A stretch of DNA of 64,000 nucleotides, from contig QCJG01000004.1 in the NCBI GenBank assembly GCA_003216175.1, positions 47,438 through 111,437 of the forward strand, read 5' to 3'. A program made the position numbers and the translations under genes. Below are positions 40,793 to 50,578 of the stretch, one piece after another. The DNA is from Prochlorococcus sp. AG-409-A10. GTDB lineage: Bacteria; Cyanobacteriota; Cyanobacteriia; PCC-6307; Cyanobiaceae. How positions within the stretch are numbered: position 1 is the first letter of the stretch; every line of letters starts with the position of its first letter. The notes below the pieces were generated by a model, which did no database searches, had not been told where the DNA came from, and saw only the letters and a list, made by a program, of their open reading frames with translations.

Positions 40793-41475
40793 TATTCCTT
40801 TTTCTTTTGTTCTTGGGTAATTTCAAAACCAAAACTTGTCCCAATAAATGTTGATCCTGCTTCAATAATTTCTATTGCTTGATCAAAAGTTTTAATACCT
40901 CCTACAGTTTTAATTGAGCAGCGATTTTTAACAATTTTAGAGACATGATTAGTTTGATCCTTTGATGCAGATGGCCCAAAACCATTGCCTATTTGAATTC
41001 CAATTGCGCCCGCATCAATTAATGCATCAATTGCCACGGAAAGTTTTGAGAAGTTTGAGAGGGTGTTTGCATCAATAATTACTCTTACTGGAATACCAAG
41101 TTCACTTATTTGATTTATTTCCTCAGCAAATAGTTCTATATTTCCTTCTTTTAATGCAAAATAATTTGGAACTAGATCTAACTCTTCTGCTCCTTTATCT
41201 AATGCATATTCGGCTTCTTTTCGTTTGATAGAAGTTGGGATAAACCCAAAAGGAAAGGCGATAACTGAGATTAATTTTGTAGTACTTTTGCTTCCTAACC
41301 TTTCACGTGCAATTGGGAGGTTGGACAGACTAGTGCATAAACCTGCAAAGCCATTTTGCTTGGATGCATCACAAATCTGAACAATCATTTCTTTATCAAA
41401 ATGAGGATTTAGGACTGCTTGATAAATCACATTAGAAATATTGCCATGAGCTTCTTCCACGCTGTTTTTACTCAT
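40792..41475 (-). CDS. deoC: Deoxyribose-phosphate aldolase
   Basis: The 227-residue TIM-barrel enzyme splits deoxyribose-5-phosphate to glyceraldehyde-3-phosphate and acetaldehyde. Motifs: VIAFPFGFIPTSIKRKEAEYA, EELDLVPNY, VRVIIDANTL and the Schiff-base Lys in KTVGGIKTFDQA. It lies in a recO-deoC-hpf block, a common cyanobacterial order. Confidence 0.93.
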   Translation of the reverse strand: MSKNSVEEAHGNISNVIYQAVLNPHFDKEMIVQICDASKQNGFAGLCTSLSNLPIARERLGSKSTTKLISVIAFPFGFIPTSIKRKEAEYALDKGAEELDLVPNYFALKEGNIELFAEEINQISELGIPVRVIIDANTLSNFSKLSVAIDALIDAGAIGIQIGNGFGPSASKDQTNHVSKIVKNRCSIKTVGGIKTFDQAIEIIEAGSTFIGTSFGFEITQEQKKKE

Positions 41476-41489
41476 TTGACTAGTAGTAT

Positions 41490-42074
41490 TTAAATTTTTT
41501 CTTGGATTACGCCATATCCTCCGTGATTTCTCTTATAGATAACTCGCAAAGCGGATCCTTCTTCCTCTCTAAATAAATAGAAGTCATGATCAATCAGGTC
41601 TAATTGGACTCTTGCTTGCTCAATAGTCATAGGAGTCATCTCGAAATATTTGCGTCTGACTCCTGGGCTAGGTAGATGTGGTTCTTTGCCTTCAGTGAGT
41701 GAATGATCCGAGGAAGAAAAATTTTGAGTTTCTTCGTTTTGGACTGATTTCGTTGACTGATTATTATGAACATTATGACTGTTATGTCGCTCTTTGTACT
41801 TACGTAATTGTCGTGCAAGTTTATTTGCTACTAAGTCGATGCTTGCATAAAGATTCTCACTTCTTTCTTGGGCTCTTATTACTGTTCCGTTTGCAAAGAC
41901 AGTCACCTCAGCTGTCTGTTGTGGCACGCGAGGGTTTCGAGCGACTGAGAGGTGGACATCAGCTTCTTGCACCATTTCTTGGAAATTGTGAGTTGCTTTA
42001 TCAATTTTTGTTTTGGTGTAATCACGAAGTGATGGAGTTAATTCAAGATTGCGTCCATGGATAAGAAGCTTCAT
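41490..42074 (-). CDS. hpf: Long-form ribosome hibernation promoting factor (LrtA)
   Basis: The 194-residue protein has the N-terminal HPF/RaiA domain (MKLLIHGRNLELTPSLRDYT, then DVHLSVARNPRVP) and a C-terminal dimerisation domain (VRRKYFEMTPMTIEQARVQL to the end), joined by a polar Asn/Ser linker. It dimerises ribosomes to 100S particles in darkness or starvation. Its first 18 bp overlap the start of the divergent lipB gene. Confidence 0.94.
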   Translation of the reverse strand: MKLLIHGRNLELTPSLRDYTKTKIDKATHNFQEMVQEADVHLSVARNPRVPQQTAEVTVFANGTVIRAQERSENLYASIDLVANKLARQLRKYKERHNSHNVHNNQSTKSVQNEETQNFSSSDHSLTEGKEPHLPSPGVRRKYFEMTPMTIEQARVQLDLIDHDFYLFREEEGSALRVIYKRNHGGYGVIQEKI

Positions 42075-42791
42075 TCTGTTTCGCCTGAGTCAGGGCCTAA
42101 TAGCAACTTAGATCTAACCCCTCAACTTGCACAATCTTCTTCCGCTTTTCTTTTTGAACCTAAAAATATTGTGCCATTTGAGACAGCCTTAGGTTGGCAG
42201 AAGAATTTTCAAAAAAACCTTATTGAGGAACCGTTCTCACCCCAAGCAGTATGGCTTCTTGAACATTTTTCTTGTTTCACAATCGGTAGAGGTAGCGATA
42301 AAAAAAATTTGTTGTTCGAAGAAAATAATTCTCCTTTACCAGTTTTTAGTATTGAGAGAGGAGGTGAAGTTACGCATCACATGCCTGGGCAGATCGTTGG
42401 ATACCTAGTTTTAAATTTAAGTCTTCACAAAAAAGACTTATCTTGGTATTTGAGAGAATTGGAGCAAGTGCTGATTGATGTTCTTGACTTGTTAGGAATA
42501 AAGGGGAAGAGGGTAGATGGCTTAACAGGAGTTTGGTGTGAAGATAAAAAGGTTGGTTCAATAGGAATTGGTTGCAAGAGATGGGTGACTCAGCATGGAT
42601 TTTCACTAAATGTAGATTGTGATCTAATTGGTTTTGAAAAGATAATTCCTTGTGGACTAGATAAAGTGAAAGTAGGGAAATTGAGTGATTGGATCCCTGG
42701 CATCAAAGTCTGTGACGTTACGCCTCTTTTAAGGGAATCTGTTAAAAGACGTTTTAAATTGAACTGGGAAAAAATAAATCAACCTCTTTAA
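42057..42791 (+). CDS. lipB: Octanoyl-[ACP]:protein N-octanoyltransferase LipB
   Basis: The 244-residue enzyme attaches octanoate to lipoyl domains. Motifs: FSIERGGEVTHHMPGQIVGY, the Cys/Lys pair in the VGSIGIGCKRWVTQHGFSLN and IIPCGLDKVKV segments. It has a longer N-terminal leader than usual; internal starts are possible. Its lipoyl targets include the E2 encoded at 45506. The 5' overlap with hpf means the two genes are divergently transcribed across each other's start. Confidence 0.9.
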   Translation: MDKKLHSVSPESGPNSNLDLTPQLAQSSSAFLFEPKNIVPFETALGWQKNFQKNLIEEPFSPQAVWLLEHFSCFTIGRGSDKKNLLFEENNSPLPVFSIERGGEVTHHMPGQIVGYLVLNLSLHKKDLSWYLRELEQVLIDVLDLLGIKGKRVDGLTGVWCEDKKVGSIGIGCKRWVTQHGFSLNVDCDLIGFEKIIPCGLDKVKVGKLSDWIPGIKVCDVTPLLRESVKRRFKLNWEKINQPL

Positions 42792-42826
42792 ATATCACTA
42801 AAAAAATAACAAATTATTTTTTGGCT

Positions 42827-44800
42827 ATGACAAAAACTAACTCACAAAAAAATATATTTTCTTCTGAGGATGCTTTGGCTTTTTGGATCCCTAATAGGAA
42901 AGAGGAACAAGCAATTAATAGAAGATCTCATCTTAATAAGATCACTCAAGTTGACGAGATTTGGGAACTATTAAAAGTTCAGTTAGGGGGTGTATTGGCG
43001 GTTGATTCACCACATACTTTCCACCCAGAAAGCTTTACATATGAAGAACTTGCAGAAAATATTTCTATGGCAGCATCTGCTTTTTCTCAGGTCGGAGTAG
43101 AACCTGATGAGGTGGTTGCTCTTTTTGCCGAAAATAGTCCTAGATGGCTCATCGCCGATCAAGGTCTTATGCGAATAGGTGCAACAGACTCTGTTAGAGG
43201 TGCGACTGCTCCACCAAGTGAACTTAGATATATTCTTGAAGACTCAAATGCGGTTGGATTGATTGTTCAAAACTCCGATGTATGGGAAAGGCTTTCGCTT
43301 AATGATGATCAAATCAATAGTTTGAAATTTGTTCTTCAACTTGAGGGTAAAGCTTGTGAAGGCGTTTTTGAATGGGAGAGTTTTTTGAAGAAAGGATTGA
43401 ATATAGAAAATGTAAGTAAACAGGAGAAAATAATTGATAGGCAACCAAAAAGAATAGCAACCATTTTATATACTTCTGGAACGACTGGTAAACCTAAAGG
43501 AGTTCCACTAACACATTCTAATTTATTACATCAAATTAGGTCTCTTGCTTGCGTAGCGAACCCTTCTCCAGGCGCGCCTGTATTAAGTGTCTTACCAATT
43601 TGGCATTCATATGAACGTAGTGCAGAATATTATTTTTTCTCTTGTGGTTGTACTCAAACATATACATCAATTAGGCATCTTAAGGAAGATTTGCCAAGGG
43701 TTAAGCCAATAGTAATGGCAACAGTTCCAAGACTTTGGGAGTCAATAAAGTTAGGGTTTGAGGATGCTGTTGATAAAATGCCGAGACTGAGAAAGACCTT
43801 AATAAAAAGTGCGATTTCTAATAGTAAGGCATATAAATTGGCTCGAAGAAAACTTTATTTTTTAACTATTGAGAGTGTTTCTCGTTTTGAACAAATTATC
43901 TCTTTCATAGAGATTCTTATGCGGTACCCAATTCATAGAATTTCTTCTATTTACTTATGGCCAAAAATCCTTACCAAGATTTGTGGAGGAAGATTGAGAT
44001 TCCCCATTAGTGGTGGAGGTGCAATTGCTCCGCATATTGATTCTTTCTTTGAAGCTTTAGGTGTTGAATTATTAGTTGGTTATGGCTTAACAGAAACTAG
44101 TCCAGTCCTCACATGTAGAAGGCCTTGGAGGAATATACGTGGAGGAGCAGGTCAACCTTTACCAGAGACTGAAATAAAAATAGTAGATCCTGAAACATTC
44201 CAAATAAAAAAACTGCGTCAAAAAGGTTTGGTTCTTGCGCGTGGTCCTCAAATAATGTCTGGTTATTTAGGGAAACAATCTGAATCGAAGAAGGTTTTAG
44301 ATGCTACCGGCTGGTTTAATACTGGAGATTTAGGGATGTTGCTTTCTGATGGATCCTTAATCCTGACTGGAAGAGCAAAAGATACGATTGTGCTAAGTAG
44401 TGGAGAAAATATTGAGCCTGGACCTTTGGAGGAATGTTTGATTGCTAGTCCATTGATTGAGCAGGCTTTGCTATTGGGTCAAGATCAAAAATATCTTGCT
44501 GCTTTGATTGTTCCAAGAATTGATCACGTAAAAGAATGGCTGGCAGAAAGGGGGGGGGATTCAAAAGTTGTTCTTGGAATATCTCCTGAAAATTATGAAT
44601 TAAGACAATCTCTAAAATTGGAAATGAATCAAGCAATGGCAAATCGTCTCGGATCTAGAAGAGAAGAGAGATTATTTGCAATTGCCTTGGTAGAGCCATT
44701 TACAATAGAAAATGGCTTGTTAACGCAAACTCTTAAGCAAAAACGTGAAAAAATTATCCAACGTGATTTGAAACTTATAAATGAAATATATGGCTTGTAA
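42827..44800 (+). CDS. Long-chain acyl-ACP/acyl-CoA synthetase (AMP-forming)
   Basis: A 657-residue adenylate-forming enzyme from the ATG at 42827; a TTG at 42821 adds two codons. Core motifs: ILYTSGTTGKPKGVPLTHSN (P-loop), LLVGYGLTETSPVLT, GWFNTGDLGML and the C-terminal hinge region RAKDTIVLSSGENI. In cyanobacteria this single AAS recycles free fatty acids to acyl-ACP. It follows lipB after 35 bp. Confidence 0.92.
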   Translation: MTKTNSQKNIFSSEDALAFWIPNRKEEQAINRRSHLNKITQVDEIWELLKVQLGGVLAVDSPHTFHPESFTYEELAENISMAASAFSQVGVEPDEVVALFAENSPRWLIADQGLMRIGATDSVRGATAPPSELRYILEDSNAVGLIVQNSDVWERLSLNDDQINSLKFVLQLEGKACEGVFEWESFLKKGLNIENVSKQEKIIDRQPKRIATILYTSGTTGKPKGVPLTHSNLLHQIRSLACVANPSPGAPVLSVLPIWHSYERSAEYYFFSCGCTQTYTSIRHLKEDLPRVKPIVMATVPRLWESIKLGFEDAVDKMPRLRKTLIKSAISNSKAYKLARRKLYFLTIESVSRFEQIISFIEILMRYPIHRISSIYLWPKILTKICGGRLRFPISGGGAIAPHIDSFFEALGVELLVGYGLTETSPVLTCRRPWRNIRGGAGQPLPETEIKIVDPETFQIKKLRQKGLVLARGPQIMSGYLGKQSESKKVLDATGWFNTGDLGMLLSDGSLILTGRAKDTIVLSSGENIEPGPLEECLIASPLIEQALLLGQDQKYLAALIVPRIDHVKEWLAERGGDSKVVLGISPENYELRQSLKLEMNQAMANRLGSRREERLFAIALVEPFTIENGLLTQTLKQKREKIIQRDLKLINEIYGL

Positions 44801-44868
44801 TTTGTTTGTTTGGCCAATTAAATTGACCAATACTATCTTTTACTGAGACTCTATGGGTCGAATCATGA

Positions 44869-45315
44869 TTGATTGATCAGGTGGACTCAATTTCTATAAA
44901 ACGTTCAATAACTGTCAGAGCAGTTGTAACACCTTCATGGAAAGAGGAGGCTGAGCGTGAATTAAGTAATGCAATATCAGCAATAGATCAGCAACTTGGT
45001 CAATTAGAAAAAGAAGGACAACAAATTGTTGATGGTATTAGACGTCAGAGCTCTAATCCCCTTGACCCAAGAGTTCAAGAGCAAGTCGCTCAAGTTCAGA
45101 ACCAAGTTGCTTCTAAGAGATCAGAATTTGAAGAACAAAAAAGAAATCTTCTGTCACAGCAATCTCAAGTTCGTGAGTTGGAGATGGAACAAATCGTCGA
45201 GCAAGGACAAATTGACAGCTTTTGTGATTTAAAAGTTGGTGATAACTTAGTAAGTAAAATGGGTGTTAGTATTTTGGTCAGAGATGGCGTAGTAGAGGCA
45301 ATTGATCAAGATTGA
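44869..45315 (+). CDS. YlqD-family coiled-coil protein
   Basis: The 148-residue protein (TTG start) has an N-terminal strand region (SIKRSITVRAVVTPSWKEEA), a long Gln/Glu-rich coiled coil with heptads (QLGQLEKEGQQIVDG, QVQNQVASKRSEFEEQK) and a C-terminal small domain (LKVGDNLVSKMGVSILVRDG). It matches the cyanobacterial YlqD family, of unknown function. It lies between the acyl-ACP synthetase and the E2 gene. Confidence 0.82.
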   Translation: MIDQVDSISIKRSITVRAVVTPSWKEEAERELSNAISAIDQQLGQLEKEGQQIVDGIRRQSSNPLDPRVQEQVAQVQNQVASKRSEFEEQKRNLLSQQSQVRELEMEQIVEQGQIDSFCDLKVGDNLVSKMGVSILVRDGVVEAIDQD

Positions 45316-45505
45316 AATTTGGTCGAACTACAATTAATCCAAAAATAATTTTTGATATTAAGAAGAAATCCACATAAAAAAAACTATCGTTGTAAGGACA
45401 CTCATGTAGAACTAACATTGGTATGTATTGATACCTGCAAAGCTTCTAGATAGAAATTTTTGAAGCCTTGCCACAAACTCTCCATAAAGGAAATAGGAAC
45501 AAATT

Positions 45506-46876
45506 ATGGCCACTCATGACATCTTTATGCCTGCTTTAAGTTCAACTATGACTGAGGGCAAAATAGTTGAGTGGCTAAAAAAACCTGGAGATAAAGTTGA
45601 AAGAGGTGAGTCAGTTTTAGTTGTTGAGTCAGATAAAGCTGATATGGATGTTGAGTCCTTCCAAGATGGCTTTCTTGCTTCGATTGTGATGCCTGCAGGC
45701 AGCTCTGCACCCGTTGGAGAGACAATCGGATTGATCGTTGAGACAGCAGATGAGATCTCTGCGGCTCAAGCAAATGCACCTTCTCCTTCCCCTCAATCAG
45801 GTGGTCAAGAAAAAGAGAGTTCATCGCCTCAAGTTCAAGAAAAACAAGCCTCTGTTGACTTTCCTAAAGCAACAGTAGTTACAAAGTCATCTCCTGCACC
45901 TCTTGTTTCAGAATCCTCTGTAAATCAGGATCAGTTTTTAAATGATGGTCGAATAGTCGCTTCCCCAAGAGCTAAAAAACTTGCTTCTCAAATGGGAGTG
46001 GATTTGACAACTGTTAGGGGCTCAGGACCTCATGGACGAATACAAGCTGAGGATGTTCAAAGTGCAAAAGGGCAACCCATAAGCGTTCCTTGGATTGCAG
46101 AAAGTAATGCTCCAGCGAAAATCGTTTCTGACGTGCCTCGCATAGAAAAAAAATCTGTTGACTCTGGTAAGCCACCTGCTCCAGGGAAAAGTTTTGGATC
46201 TAGAGGGGAAACAATTGCATTCAACACTCTTCAACAAGCTGTAAATAGGAACATGGAGGAAAGCTTAAATACTCCTTGTTTCAGAGTCGGATATTCAATT
46301 CTTACTGATGAATTGGATGATCTTTATAAACAAGTTAAACCTGATGGAGTAACTATGACTGCTTTACTTGCTAAAGCAGTTGGCTTAACCCTGGCTAGAC
46401 ACCCCCAGGTGAATGCAGCTTTTAGTTCTGAGGGGATTGCCTATCCTTCACAAATAAATGTAGCCGTTGCAGTTGCGATGGAGGACGGAGGGTTGATAAC
46501 TCCAGTGCTGCAAAATGCTGATAAGACGAGCCTTACTGATTTATCCCTACAATGGGCTGATCTTGTTAAGCGTGCGAGGAATAAGCAATTAGAACCGCAA
46601 GAATATAGCAGTGGAACGTTTACACTCTCGAATCTAGGTATGTTTGGTGTGGATCGATTTGATGCAATTCTGCCCCCAGGGACTGGAGCAATTTTAGCGG
46701 TAGGCGCTTCGTTGTCTAAAGTTGTTGCTTCTAAAGATGGTTCGATTTCAATCAAAAAACAGATGCAAGTCAATCTTACCGCTGATCACAGAGTGATCTA
46801 TGGGGCTGATGGAGCACTATTCCTGAAGGATTTGGCATACTTAATCGAAAAGAACCCTTATAGTCTCTCGTCTTGA
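45506..46876 (+). CDS. pdhC: Pyruvate dehydrogenase complex E2 (dihydrolipoamide acetyltransferase)
   Basis: The 456-residue protein transfers acetyl groups to CoA. Lipoyl domain at residues 1-80 with the modified Lys in VESDKADMDVES, a flexible Pro/Ser/Gln linker, a peripheral-subunit-binding domain (ASPRAKKLASQMGVDLTTVR) and a catalytic domain with NLTADHRVIYGADGA. A good ribosome-binding site AAAGGAAAT precedes the ATG. The function depends on LipB, encoded 3 kb upstream. Confidence 0.95.
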   Translation: MATHDIFMPALSSTMTEGKIVEWLKKPGDKVERGESVLVVESDKADMDVESFQDGFLASIVMPAGSSAPVGETIGLIVETADEISAAQANAPSPSPQSGGQEKESSSPQVQEKQASVDFPKATVVTKSSPAPLVSESSVNQDQFLNDGRIVASPRAKKLASQMGVDLTTVRGSGPHGRIQAEDVQSAKGQPISVPWIAESNAPAKIVSDVPRIEKKSVDSGKPPAPGKSFGSRGETIAFNTLQQAVNRNMEESLNTPCFRVGYSILTDELDDLYKQVKPDGVTMTALLAKAVGLTLARHPQVNAAFSSEGIAYPSQINVAVAVAMEDGGLITPVLQNADKTSLTDLSLQWADLVKRARNKQLEPQEYSSGTFTLSNLGMFGVDRFDAILPPGTGAILAVGASLSKVVASKDGSISIKKQMQVNLTADHRVIYGADGALFLKDLAYLIEKNPYSLSS

Positions 46877-46929
46877 GATTGAATTAGTTGAGCCACAAGT
46901 GATTTTTTCTTACTTTAATCTGATTTGAT

Positions 46930-48027
46930 GTGTTAGATCAAAAAGATAATCTTTTAAGCTCCTATAACTATGATTTGCCAAATGAATTAATTGCTCAATC
47001 ACCTACCAAGAGTAGGCATGATGCCAGATTGATGATTGTTAAAGATGGCCTCGATGATTCTTTAAATCTTGTGCATGCAAAGGTATGGGACATAAAGGAT
47101 ATCTTGAAGCCTGCTGATCTTTTAGTTGTTAATAATACGCGAGTTGTTAAAGCAAGATTGAAAATTCGATTGTCAGGAGGAGGGTCAGGTGAATTATTGC
47201 TAATGGAACCGAGGGGTGATGGCCGATGGCTTTGTCTTGGTCGTCCTGCTAGGCGTATGAGAGGAGGTGATCAATTGTGGTTGGATACGTCACGAGATAA
47301 TTCTTTAATCTTGAAAGTTATTGATAAGGATGAGAGAACAGGCGGAAGAATTATTCAATTTTCAAATGAGTTTACTAGTTGGACGGAAATGGAAAACTTA
47401 CTTGATTTATGTGGAGAAGTCCCATTGCCTCCATATATAGATAAGGACAAATCTAGTGGTCATGAGGAAAGCTATCAGACTAGATTTGCTTCGAAACCAG
47501 GAGCAATAGCTGCTCCCACGGCGGGCTTACATTTAAGTGATGAACTTATAGAAAATTTAAAAACGAGAGGTATTAAAATTGCTCAAATTACTTTGCATGT
47601 CGGCTTAGGAACTTTTAGACCATTAGAGAAAGAAGATCTATCTCAGTTGCATTTACATAGTGAGTGGATAGAGGTTACTGAAGAGACCATCAAAGCGATA
47701 ACTAATTGTAAGGAGGATGGGGGGAAAGTCTTTGCTGTTGGCACTACAAGTGTGAGAGCCCTTGAAGCTGCTTACCTTTCAGGAAGAGGAACTTTGAAGC
47801 CGTATGAAGGTAAAGTGGATTTGGTAATTAAACCAGGATTTAAATTTTCCGTTATTGATGGATTGCTCACTAATTTCCACCTACCTAAAAGTTCTCTATT
47901 ACTTTTAGTTAGCGCTCTAATTGGTCGAAAACGTATGTTGAAACTATATAAACAGGCTATTTCTCATAAATATCGATTTTTCTCTTATGGAGACGCTATG
48001 TTGATAACACCGGAGTCAATTGTATAA
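46930..48027 (+). CDS. queA: S-adenosylmethionine:tRNA ribosyltransferase-isomerase QueA
   Basis: The 365-residue enzyme makes epoxyqueuosine from preQ1-tRNA. Motifs: [52 protein letters not shown] and [16 protein letters not shown] start, 53 bp after the E2 gene. It converges on cysK. Confidence 0.95.
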   Translation: MLDQKDNLLSSYNYDLPNELIAQSPTKSRHDARLMIVKDGLDDSLNLVHAKVWDIKDILKPADLLVVNNTRVVKARLKIRLSGGGSGELLLMEPRGDGRWLCLGRPARRMRGGDQLWLDTSRDNSLILKVIDKDERTGGRIIQFSNEFTSWTEMENLLDLCGEVPLPPYIDKDKSSGHEESYQTRFASKPGAIAAPTAGLHLSDELIENLKTRGIKIAQITLHVGLGTFRPLEKEDLSQLHLHSEWIEVTEETIKAITNCKEDGGKVFAVGTTSVRALEAAYLSGRGTLKPYEGKVDLVIKPGFKFSVIDGLLTNFHLPKSSLLLLVSALIGRKRMLKLYKQAISHKYRFFSYGDAMLITPESIV

Positions 48028-48036
48028 ACTCAAAAG

Positions 48037-49023
48037 TCAAGCTAATGATGGTTCTTTAATAACGCCTGTAGGAACATTCTCAAACATTACGGATGAGATA
48101 TATCTTTCGGCAAGGTCAGGTAGAACTACAACGATTGTCTTCCCTGAGAACTCTTCTTTTTCGGCCAGCCTTAAGGCAACAGCAGCAGCAGCGCCACATG
48201 AGATACCAACTAGTAGACCTTCTTCTTGTGCCAAACGTAATGCCATTGCAATAGACTCATCATTAGAGACTTGTTCAACTTGATCGACTACGGATAAGTC
48301 AAGGTTTTTAGGAATAAACCCAGCTCCAATCCCTTGGATTTTGTGAGGACCGGGTTTTACTTCTTCTCCATTGAGAGTTTGTGTTATTACTGGGCTATGA
48401 GTGGGCTCTACGGCAACAGATAATAATGAATGATTTTTTTCTTGCTTTATGAAACGAGAAACACCTGTAATTGTTCCACCTGTTCCGACACCAGAGACTA
48501 AAACATCAATTTGGCCATCCGTATCATCCCATATTTCAGGACCTGTAGTTTTGAAATGTATTTCTGGATTGGCTGGGTTATCAAATTGTCCTGGCATGAA
48601 GTATTTTTTAGGGTCGCTATCTGCTATTTCCTTTGCTTTTGCAATGGCGCCAGGCATTCCTTTTGCTGCTTCAGTAAGTATTAATTCAGCACCAAGAACA
48701 GCCATCATCCTCCTACGTTCAATTGACATGGATTCAGGCATCGTGAGGATTAACTTGTAACCTCTAGCAGCGGCTGTATAAGCAAGGGCTATTCCAGTAT
48801 TTCCAGATGTTGGTTCAATAATTACTTTATCTTTATTGAGTAAACCTTTCTTTTCAGCATCCCAGATCATATTTGCTCCTATTCTGCATTTAACACTGTA
48901 GGCAGGGTTACGGCCTTCTATCTTTGCAAGTACTGTCGCTTTTGCATTTTTTGTGATCGAATTAAGTTTGACCAATGGTGTATGACCAATAGCAAAACTA
49001 TTGTCTTCATAGATTCTTGACAT
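48037..49023 (-). CDS. cysK: Cysteine synthase A
   Basis: The 328-residue PLP enzyme combines O-acetylserine and sulfide. Motifs: the PLP Lys in [32 protein letters not shown], and the GGTITG phosphate loop ([15 protein letters not shown]). Followed downstream on the same strand by nothing close; the two PLP sulfur genes at 49112 and 50575 lie just upstream, forming a sulfur amino-acid cluster. Confidence 0.95.
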   Translation of the reverse strand: MSRIYEDNSFAIGHTPLVKLNSITKNAKATVLAKIEGRNPAYSVKCRIGANMIWDAEKKGLLNKDKVIIEPTSGNTGIALAYTAAARGYKLILTMPESMSIERRRMMAVLGAELILTEAAKGMPGAIAKAKEIADSDPKKYFMPGQFDNPANPEIHFKTTGPEIWDDTDGQIDVLVSGVGTGGTITGVSRFIKQEKNHSLLSVAVEPTHSPVITQTLNGEEVKPGPHKIQGIGAGFIPKNLDLSVVDQVEQVSNDESIAMALRLAQEEGLLVGISCGAAAAVALRLAEKEEFSGKTIVVVLPDLAERYISSVMFENVPTGVIKEPSLA

Positions 49024-49111
49024 TTTTAAAATGACTTAATTAGCTAATACTCTAAATCTATATAAAAATCTCGGTAATTGGTTATTTAGATAATCTTTAT
49101 TAGTGATTTTT

Positions 49112-50578
49112 TTATATTACTGAATTAAATCTTGACCATAATTCATCTTCATTTTCTAAACCTACAGATACTCTTAATAAGTGTTCCGAGACACCACAAC
49201 TTTCAGCCCATTTTAATTCTTTAAAGTGTGCCAACTGAACATATGGACAAACCAACGTAAAATTTGTACCTAAACTTGGGCCTTTGCTTACTCTTAATGA
49301 ATCATAAACTCTTTTTGATTCTTCAATTCCTCCTTTAAGTTCAAACGATAATAGACATCCATAACCGCCTCCTTTTTTTAATAGCGAATTAAAATTTTTA
49401 CAAAATTGTGGATGCAAAACTTTTGAAATTTCTTTTTTTGTTTCTAATTTTTCTTTCAGCTTTAAGCAAGATATGTTTAATCTTCTTAAGCGATCCTCTA
49501 CGTCTCGACTAGTTTTTTCTAGCTCGATAGCATCTGAATCAGATAGTGTAGATAATGCAACTTTAGGAATTATTTCAGCTAAGTCATTTCTCCATTTGGA
49601 GTAAGGACTTATGACAGTACTTCCAGCAAGAATATCTCCTCTTCCAGCAAAACTTTTTGTAAGTGAGCTAAAAACCACATCTGCATAAGGAGTTAGATGA
49701 ACGTTTAGAGATGAACCGATGGTGTCATCAACGATGATTGGGATGTTTTTATCTTGGGCTAATTTTGAAATAGATATCAGGTCAACACATTGCAATAAGG
49801 GATTGCTAGGTATCTCTATGATTAATGCTGCTGGATTCTTATTATCTATCTCTTCTTTTATATGACTTAATGTTGTTTTGACGACGAGGTCACTTCCTTG
49901 GAAAATAATTTGAGGGAGCTTAAGCACATCAACATATGGGAAGCCTATTTGAAGCGTCGAAGAATTTCCTTTGATACATTTTATCGCTGAAAGAATAGTC
50001 GTTAAGGCAGCCATGCCTGATCGATGTAGTCGTATTAGGTTCTTATCGCAATTATATATATTTGCTAAACGCTTAAGAAGCTCATTTTTAGCGCAATGAC
50101 CATCAGAAGAGGAGGGCCTTTTCTCTTTCCCAAGGGCAATTGCCGCTTCACGTGACGATAATCCAAGACCAGTATGTTGCCAGAAAGCTTTTGCTGAAGG
50201 AGAACTCCTTTTGTCAACAATTAGACAGGAAATACCAAGAAAATCTTTTATTTTTGAAGAACAATCAGAATATTTTCGATGACAATATTGTTGCGCACTC
50301 AAAGCAGAAGCGCTATTGGGATAAGGCCAGCTACTTTGCTGAGATTCACCATGAAATGCAAGTGATTTTTGAGCCAACTCGGCAACAAAAGGATGAAATC
50401 CGAATCTAGGGTAAATTGCTTTTAATGAATTTATACAGGATGGAACCTTTTCTTCGTAGGCGATTACATCTTTCCATCTAGGTAAGGCAACAGATACGGC
50501 ATGTGGCCGACTTGGGAGAGGCTCTCCTAAGTCTTTAGCACTCCAGCAAGGATCATTTAGTAAATTTCTTTCAGTCAA
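49112..50578 (-). CDS. Cys/Met-metabolism PLP enzyme (cystathionine gamma-synthase-like), extended
   Basis: A 488-residue protein about 100 residues longer than canonical cystathionine enzymes. The N-terminal extension (about 150 residues, beginning MTERNLLNDPCWSAKDLGEP) contains Cys and Trp-rich stretches; the PLP fold starts near LRLHRSGMAALTTILSAIK, with the cofactor Lys in SLTKSFAGRGDILAGS. It lies directly after the 389-residue paralogue with a 4-bp overlap, so the pair is an operon. Its substrate is not clear; fungal STR2-like gamma-synthases share this extended form. Confidence 0.82.
   Translation of the reverse strand: MTERNLLNDPCWSAKDLGEPLPSRPHAVSVALPRWKDVIAYEEKVPSCINSLKAIYPRFGFHPFVAELAQKSLAFHGESQQSSWPYPNSASALSAQQYCHRKYSDCSSKIKDFLGISCLIVDKRSSPSAKAFWQHTGLGLSSREAAIALGKEKRPSSSDGHCAKNELLKRLANIYNCDKNLIRLHRSGMAALTTILSAIKCIKGNSSTLQIGFPYVDVLKLPQIIFQGSDLVVKTTLSHIKEEIDNKNPAALIIEIPSNPLLQCVDLISISKLAQDKNIPIIVDDTIGSSLNVHLTPYADVVFSSLTKSFAGRGDILAGSTVISPYSKWRNDLAEIIPKVALSTLSDSDAIELEKTSRDVEDRLRRLNISCLKLKEKLETKKEISKVLHPQFCKNFNSLLKKGGGYGCLLSFELKGGIEESKRVYDSLRVSKGPSLGTNFTLVCPYVQLAHFKELKWAESCGVSEHLLRVSVGLENEDELWSRFNSVI

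Noticed and set aside
48020..48760. Plus-strand ORFs over cysK (87 and 103 codons)
   Set aside because: Antisense shadows of cysteine synthase.
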